Source: an uncultured Porphyromonadaceae bacterium
GTDB lineage: Bacteria; Bacteroidota; Bacteroidia; Bacteroidales; Muribaculaceae
DNA: 11,537 nucleotides
Assembly (NCBI GenBank): GCA_900551515.1
Contig: URWH01000047.1
Location: forward strand, 1 to 11,537
Reading direction: 5' to 3'
Shown here: positions 7,972-11,537 of the stretch, one piece after another
Layout: each line of letters starts with the position of its first letter
Position numbering within the stretch: position 1 is the first letter of the stretch
Position numbers and translations under genes: made by a program
The notes under the pieces: model-generated
What the model was told of the DNA's origin: nothing
The model's input: the letters and a program-made list of their open reading frames with translations, nothing else
Database searches by the model: none

Positions 7972-8880
7972 TTAACTGTCGGTATTCTGATCCGTGACGG
8001 CCGGAGCGGGCGTTCCGGGCCAGCGGCGGTGCGACCAGAGCCAGTAGGCCGGGGCGCGGTCGATGGTAGCCTGCATCATTTCGAGATATTTTCGTGTCAC
8101 GGGATAGTCTTCATTGTTGTCGTCGGGCACTATCGGCTTGAATGTGAAGCGATAGCGGCCGCGGCCGAGTTTCTCCACGTCGAGATAGAGATAAGCGGCG
8201 CCGATGCGGTTGCCTATCTCCTCGCCGCCGGGATAGAACCATGTGCGGTGGCGCAGGAACATGGCGTGATGATTCGTCTCCTGCCAGCTCGTGCGGTGGT
8301 CGGAGATAAAGCCGGTGATGAACGGGCCCACGTCGCGTTTGAGGCGGAGCATCTCGCGGAAAGCGCGGTTTTTGTCGATCGACACCGAGCCGAAGCGCGA
8401 GCGCACTTTGAGCATCAGTTTGTCGAAAGCCCTGTCGTGCAACGGTTTATAGAGTTGTGCCGACACCTTCGGACGGTCGTAATAGAGCGTGATGGCGGGC
8501 ACCCACTCCCAGTTGCAGTAATGTCCGAGATAGAGAATCACCGGCTTGCCTTCGTCGGCCGCCTGCTCCACCAGCGCGGCATCGCGCACCTCGAGGCGGC
8601 GGCGCATCGTGCGGTCGGAGATATTGAGCAGTTTTATTGTCTCTACGATATTGTCGCAGAACTGTTTATAGAATTCACGTTCGATCTGCCGCAGCTCCTT
8701 CCGGGATTTTTCGGGATAGCATGACGAGAGATTATCACGGATCACCTTGCGGCGGTAGTGCATGCAATTGCTGATAACGAATCTCAACACATCGCTCACG
8801 CCGTAGAGCATCCAGAGCGGAAGCCACGAAAGCGGCTTTACCAGAGCCATGTAGAAACCGTATTTCAGTCGTTCGCCCAT
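7972..8880 (-). CDS. Lipid A late acyltransferase (LpxL/HtrB family)
   Basis: This 302-residue protein belongs to the LpxL/LpxM (HtrB/MsbB) acyltransferases, which add a secondary acyl chain to Kdo-bearing lipid A precursor at the inner face of the inner membrane. The catalytic HX4E motif is H120-YCNW-E125 within YLGHYCNWEW. QLYKPLHDRAFD at 142-153, RFGSVSIDKNRAF at 162-174 and the C-terminal WSHRRWP at 282-288 are further family blocks. A hydrophobic N-terminal segment at about 8-36 should anchor it. An upstream start at 9048 would add 56 arginine-rich residues that are merely waaA read in another frame, so the ATG at 8878-8880 is chosen. This start overlaps the end of waaA by 16 bp, which suggests translational coupling and fits the known Kdo-dependence of LpxL-type enzymes in E. 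coli. Acyl chain specificity is unknown. Confidence 0.9.
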   Translation of the reverse strand: MGERLKYGFYMALVKPLSWLPLWMLYGVSDVLRFVISNCMHYRRKVIRDNLSSCYPEKSRKELRQIEREFYKQFCDNIVETIKLLNISDRTMRRRLEVRDAALVEQAADEGKPVILYLGHYCNWEWVPAITLYYDRPKVSAQLYKPLHDRAFDKLMLKVRSRFGSVSIDKNRAFREMLRLKRDVGPFITGFISDHRTSWQETNHHAMFLRHRTWFYPGGEEIGNRIGAAYLYLDVEKLGRGRYRFTFKPIVPDDNNEDYPVTRKYLEMMQATIDRAPAYWLWSHRRWPGTPAPAVTDQNTDS

Positions 8881-10139
8881 AATCCTTTGGTGATTGTCGT
8901 GATTATATTGTCGGTGGCGCCGCGGTTTTCGGCCACATATCGAGCGGCAGTGCGGCGTATCTCCCCGAGGCGCTGATCGTCGTCCTTCAGCGGGGCAAAC
9001 CAGTCGCAAAGCTCGCCGGCGTTGTTCACCACCTGCCCTATGCCGCACTCGGCGAGCTGCTGCGGGGTCACCTTACGCTCGATGCGGGGGCCGAAGCTCA
9101 CGGGCAGGCCGTAGACGGTAGCCTCTATGACGCTGTGGAGCAACGGCGTGAAGCCGCCGCCCACATAAGCCCAAGTGCCGTAGCGGTAGATATAGGCCAG
9201 CTTGCCCATGCAGTCGACGATGAGCGTCTGTACGCCGGAGAAATCCGTAGTGGCATCGCACTGAGAATAAAGCACCGACGAGCCGGCTATAGCATCGCGC
9301 ACCCGGGTCACCTCGTTTTCGGAAACGTCGTGAGGCACGACGATGAATTTCACGTCCGGGTTGCGGCGGATCAGCTCCGCCACCATCTCGCGGTCGTGAT
9401 AATCGTTGACGCTGCCGGCGATGAACACCTTGCAGCCGTCGGCAAAACGCCCGATCACGTCATCGGTCCAGGGCGTGCGGGCCACCAGCGAGGCATTGTC
9501 GAAAAGGGCGTCACCGCTGATGGTCACATCATTGAAGCCGAGCATACTGAGATTGAAGCGCGACTGATTGTTGAGCACAAAGATGTGGCGGAAAGTGGAT
9601 AGCGCATTGCGGTAGGTCTTGCCATACCATTTGAAAAACTGCGAGTTGTCGCGTATGATGGCCGAGACGAGGAACGTGGGCACGCCGGCAAATTTCAGCT
9701 GCTGCAGATAGTTGGGCCAATATTCCGACACCATGAAAACCGCACGGTCGGGGCGGACAGTCTCCACAAAATCGCGTGCATTGCGGCGGGTATCGAGCGG
9801 GAGATAGAATAGATAGTCGATGTCGGGATGGCGGTCGCGCAGCGCTTCATAGCCCGATGGAGAGAAGAATGTCATCACCACGTTGCATCGGCCGCGTTTC
9901 TTCAGCTCGCCGATGAGCGGACGTGCAATTCCGTATTCGCCCAGCGAGGCGGCGTGAAACCATATCGTCGGCACCGAGCGGTCGGCCGAGGCCATAGCCT
10001 CGTGTATCTGCGCCATGAGGCCACGCTGGCCTTTGACAAAGCGCGAAAACTTACGCTGACTCTTCTCCCGCAGGCATTTACCATATATGCCCACGAAAGA
10101 GTTCATCGTGTTGACAGCAGCGTTATATATCAGATTCAT
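8865..10139 (-). CDS. waaA: 3-deoxy-D-manno-octulosonate (Kdo) transferase
   Basis: This 424-residue protein matches WaaA/KdtA (about 425 residues in E. coli), a GT30 enzyme that moves Kdo from CMP-Kdo to lipid A precursor at the inner membrane. The N-terminus (residues 1-20) is moderately hydrophobic and fits the membrane anchor. WFHAASLGEYG (60-70) contains the catalytic-base glutamate E68. FFSPSGYEAL (91-100), the SEYWPN motif (138-143), GDALFDN (209-215), VVPHDVSENE (267-276) and the donor-binding block YVGGGF...HSVIEATVYGLPVSFGP (325-351) follow in the expected order. The VSEYWPN and HSVIEA variants differ from enterobacterial ETELWPN and HNPLEA, a Bacteroidales-like form as I recall it. 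It is the first gene of the minus-strand cluster, preceded by a consensus -7 element, and its stop lies inside the acyltransferase gene. An alternative start at Met12 would lose the anchor. Confidence 0.93.
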   Translation of the reverse strand: MNLIYNAAVNTMNSFVGIYGKCLREKSQRKFSRFVKGQRGLMAQIHEAMASADRSVPTIWFHAASLGEYGIARPLIGELKKRGRCNVVMTFFSPSGYEALRDRHPDIDYLFYLPLDTRRNARDFVETVRPDRAVFMVSEYWPNYLQQLKFAGVPTFLVSAIIRDNSQFFKWYGKTYRNALSTFRHIFVLNNQSRFNLSMLGFNDVTISGDALFDNASLVARTPWTDDVIGRFADGCKVFIAGSVNDYHDREMVAELIRRNPDVKFIVVPHDVSENEVTRVRDAIAGSSVLYSQCDATTDFSGVQTLIVDCMGKLAYIYRYGTWAYVGGGFTPLLHSVIEATVYGLPVSFGPRIERKVTPQQLAECGIGQVVNNAGELCDWFAPLKDDDQRLGEIRRTAARYVAENRGATDNIITTITKGLWAND

Positions 10140-10197
10140 CTGTTGACAGTCATATCATTGCACGAACCACGGCATGCGTAGTCACGGGAAATTACGG

Positions 10198-10205
10198 CAA
10201 AAATA
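10198..10205 (-). promoter_or_regulatory. -7 promoter element for the waaA operon
   Basis: On the minus strand this reads TATTTTTG, a perfect match to the Bacteroidota sigma-ABfr -7 consensus TAnnTTTG. It would place the transcript start near 10192 and give waaA a leader of about 50 nt. I could not find a matching TTG -33 element at the usual 19-21 bp distance, so the promoter may be weak or need an activator. This is the only consensus -7 element I see upstream of the cluster. Confidence 0.55.
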
Positions 10206-10264
10206 GTTAATTTCTGCGAGATAACCGCGCCGGAGCGGGCAAAAACCGCAGCGAAGGGCAGCAA

Positions 10265-10291
10265 TGTCGGGGATTGTCGAGATTTTGTCGA
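10265..10291. repeat. Three phased TGTCG repeats between the two promoters
   Basis: TGTCG occurs at 10265-10269, 10275-10279 and 10286-10290. The last two copies extend to TTGTCGA (10274-10280 and 10285-10291). The steps are 10 and 11 bp, about one helical turn, so all three face the same side of the DNA. They lie upstream of both predicted promoters. They could be a regulator-binding site, but short repeats like this can arise by chance. Confidence 0.4.
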
Positions 10292-10299
10292 TAAAAACA

Positions 10300-10311
10300 G
10301 TGAGCGTGAGC
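10300..10311. repeat. Tandem GTGAGC hexamer pair
   Basis: GTGAGC is present twice head-to-tail (10300-10305 and 10306-10311), followed at 10314-10319 by the palindrome GTGCAC. It lies just upstream of the predicted dnaX -33 element. No known role is recognised; it may be incidental. Confidence 0.35.
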
Positions 10312-10321
10312 GGGTGCACAG

Positions 10322-10352
10322 TTGCAATGTTGGAGGATAATTGCTAAATTTG
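10322..10352 (+). promoter_or_regulatory. dnaX promoter (-33 TTG, 20-bp spacer, -7 TAAATTTG)
   Basis: TTG at 10322-10324 and TAAATTTG at 10345-10352 are separated by 20 bp. This matches the Bacteroidota vegetative promoter consensus (TTTG/TTG, 19-21 bp, TAnnTTTG). Transcription would begin around 10358, leaving a leader of about 20 nt before the dnaX ATG. The leader is A/T-rich with no Shine-Dalgarno sequence, normal for this phylum. Confidence 0.68.
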
Positions 10353-10377
10353 ACGAAAACTTCCGCAACCTATTTTT

Positions 10378-11537
10378 ATGGAGAAATATCTCGTTTCCGC
10401 CAGAAAATACCGTCCGGCCACGTTTGCCTCCGTTGTGGGTCAGAAAGCGCTGACCACCACGCTGAAAAACGCTGTGGCCACGGGACGACTGGCCCATTCA
10501 TATCTCTTCTGCGGCTCGCGCGGCGTGGGCAAGACCTCGTGTGCGCGCATCTTCGCAAAGACGATCAACTGCGAGCATCTCACCCCGGAAGGCGAAGCCT
10601 GCAACGAATGTGAATCGTGCCGGGCTTTCAACGCCGGCACCTCGATGAACATCGTGGAGCTCGACGCCGCGTCGAACAACGGCGTCGAAGATATGCGCAC
10701 GCTCATCGAGCAAGTGCAGGTGCCACCGTCGATGGGACGCTACCGCGTGTTTATAGTCGATGAGGTGCACATGCTCTCCTCGCAGGCCTTCAACGCCTTT
10801 CTGAAGACGCTGGAAGAGCCGCCGTCGTATGTAGTGTTCATCCTCGCCACCACCGAGAAACACAAGATCATCCCCACGATCCTGTCGCGGTGCCAGATCT
10901 ACGACTTCCACCGCATCACCATCCAGGACATGATCGACCATCTGAGCTACGTGGCCTCGCAGGAGGGTATCACGGCCGAACCGGCCGCCCTCGGGGTGAT
11001 AGCCTCGAAAGCCGACGGCGCCATGCGCGACGCCCTCTCGATCTTCGACCAGGTGGCAGCGTCGTCGGGGGGCCACATCACCTATCAGTCGGCCATCGAC
11101 AACCTCAACGTGCTCGACTACGACTACTATCACCGGCTGCTCGACGCCTTTCTGGCGGGCGATGTGCTCACCACATGGACCATCTACAAAGAGATCCGCG
11201 ACAACGGCTTCGACTCGCAATTCTTCATTAACGGCCTTGCCGGCTATCTCCGCGACCTGATGGTGGCGCGCGATCCGGCCACTCTGCCGCTGATCGAAGC
11301 GGGCGACCAGGTGCGCTCCGACCTTGCGGCCCGCGCCGCCAAGTGCGATCCCGGCTTCCTGTACCGCGCCATGTGCCTGTGCAACGACGCCGACCTCAAC
11401 TTCCGCGTGGCCTCCAACAAGCAGTTCCTCGTGGAGCTGACACTCGCGAAGATATGCCAACCAGCCGGCCCCTCCCGCAGTAACGGCGGCGACGGAGAGG
11501 GGCAGTTGAAACCAATTGCCGCCCGTACTGCGCCCGA
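10378..11537 (+). CDS. dnaX: DNA polymerase III subunit gamma/tau, N-terminal part (runs off the right edge)
   Basis: The first 386 codons are present. DnaX is the AAA+ ATPase of the clamp loader that opens and loads the beta sliding clamp and, as tau, couples the polymerases at the replication fork. The conserved opening SARKYRPATFASVVGQ is at residues 7-22. Walker A is GSRGVGKT at 46-53. Four zinc-binding cysteines are at 65, 75, 78 and 81. Walker B is DEVH at 128-131, the arginine finger is in SRC at 170-172, and sensor 2 is R217 in GAMRDALSIFDQ. The clamp-loader collar domain follows to about residue 362, then a Gly/Ser/Pro-rich stretch begins that would lead into the tau-specific region. 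The ATG at 10378 is 26 bp after the -7 element. Any gamma-producing frameshift site would lie beyond the window. A single-copy housekeeping gene, it argues for a chromosomal location. Confidence 0.97.
   Translation, partial: MEKYLVSARKYRPATFASVVGQKALTTTLKNAVATGRLAHSYLFCGSRGVGKTSCARIFAKTINCEHLTPEGEACNECESCRAFNAGTSMNIVELDAASNNGVEDMRTLIEQVQVPPSMGRYRVFIVDEVHMLSSQAFNAFLKTLEEPPSYVVFILATTEKHKIIPTILSRCQIYDFHRITIQDMIDHLSYVASQEGITAEPAALGVIASKADGAMRDALSIFDQVAASSGGHITYQSAIDNLNVLDYDYYHRLLDAFLAGDVLTTWTIYKEIRDNGFDSQFFINGLAGYLRDLMVARDPATLPLIEAGDQVRSDLAARAAKCDPGFLYRAMCLCNDADLNFRVASNKQFLVELTLAKICQPAGPSRSNGGDGEGQLKPIAARTAP

Larger units (their letters stand above)
10140..10377. promoter_or_regulatory. Divergent intergenic region between waaA and dnaX
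   Basis: This 238-bp non-coding stretch separates two head-to-head genes and must hold promoters for both. It contains one consensus Bacteroidota -7 element in each direction, listed separately, and between them a run of short repeats. Short open frames that cross it show no recognisable protein features. No terminator hairpin with a T-tract is visible, as expected between divergent genes. Confidence 0.75.

Noticed and set aside
8881..9048. N-terminal extension of the acyltransferase by 56 residues
   Set aside because: The extra residues are Arg/Gly-rich out-of-frame waaA sequence, and the family's hydrophobic N-terminus begins at the 8880 ATG.
10225..10238. Short CCGC...GCGG inverted repeat
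   Set aside because: Only a 4-bp stem with a 6-nt loop, no T-tract, and located upstream of the predicted waaA transcript start; too weak to call a terminator or operator.
10136..10327. 63-codon minus-strand open frame in the waaA-dnaX intergenic region
   Set aside because: It covers the predicted promoter elements, has no recognisable features and would overlap the waaA start codon.
10498..11460. 320-codon minus-strand open frame opposite dnaX
   Set aside because: dnaX on the plus strand is certain from Walker and zinc motifs; the opposite frame is a GC-driven shadow without recognisable domains.

Overview
The window looks like chromosomal DNA of a Bacteroidota bacterium, most likely order Bacteroidales. 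Three things point there. The DnaX and WaaA proteins have Bacteroidales-type sequences. Perfect copies of the Bacteroidota -7 promoter element TAnnTTTG precede both divergently transcribed units. No purine-rich Shine-Dalgarno sequences are evident. The DNA is GC-rich for that order, which would fit a lineage such as Muribaculaceae or Alistipes, but genus cannot be decided from sequence reading alone.

Layout: positions 10139 down to 1 form one compact minus-strand cluster of nine genes with gaps of 13-37 bp and one 16-bp overlap. In transcription order they are: waaA (Kdo transferase); an LpxL/HtrB-type lipid A acyltransferase; a KdsB-like CMP-Kdo synthetase; a GT9 heptosyltransferase-family protein; two adjacent, divergent membrane-anchored LtaS/OpgB-type alkaline-phosphatase-superfamily transferases; a galactofuranosyltransferase-like GT-B enzyme; a GT2 (GT-A fold) glycosyltransferase; and the first 58 codons of a GT1/GT4-type glycosyltransferase cut by the window edge. 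On the plus strand, dnaX (DNA polymerase III gamma/tau) starts at 10378 and runs off the right edge. The 238-bp region between waaA and dnaX carries promoter elements for both directions and a small group of helically phased TGTCG repeats.

How the genes fit together: the cluster reads as a lipooligosaccharide/LPS inner-core assembly line. KdsB-like makes CMP-Kdo. WaaA attaches Kdo to the lipid A precursor. The LpxL-like enzyme adds a late acyl chain. The GT9, galactofuranosyl, GT2 and GT1/4 enzymes extend the core in the cytoplasm. The two LtaS-like enzymes probably add phospholipid-derived head groups (phosphoglycerol or phosphoethanolamine) on the periplasmic side. No flippase, O-antigen polymerase or ligase is visible, so this is core rather than O-antigen biosynthesis.

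Most of the window is recognisable biology. The parts most worth a second look are the tandem Ser- and Thr-nucleophile LtaS-type transferases inside a Gram-negative core locus, the divergent KdsB-like protein, and the cysteine-rich tail of the GT9 enzyme. I found no CRISPR array, insertion sequence, tRNA or rRNA gene, and no clear terminator.
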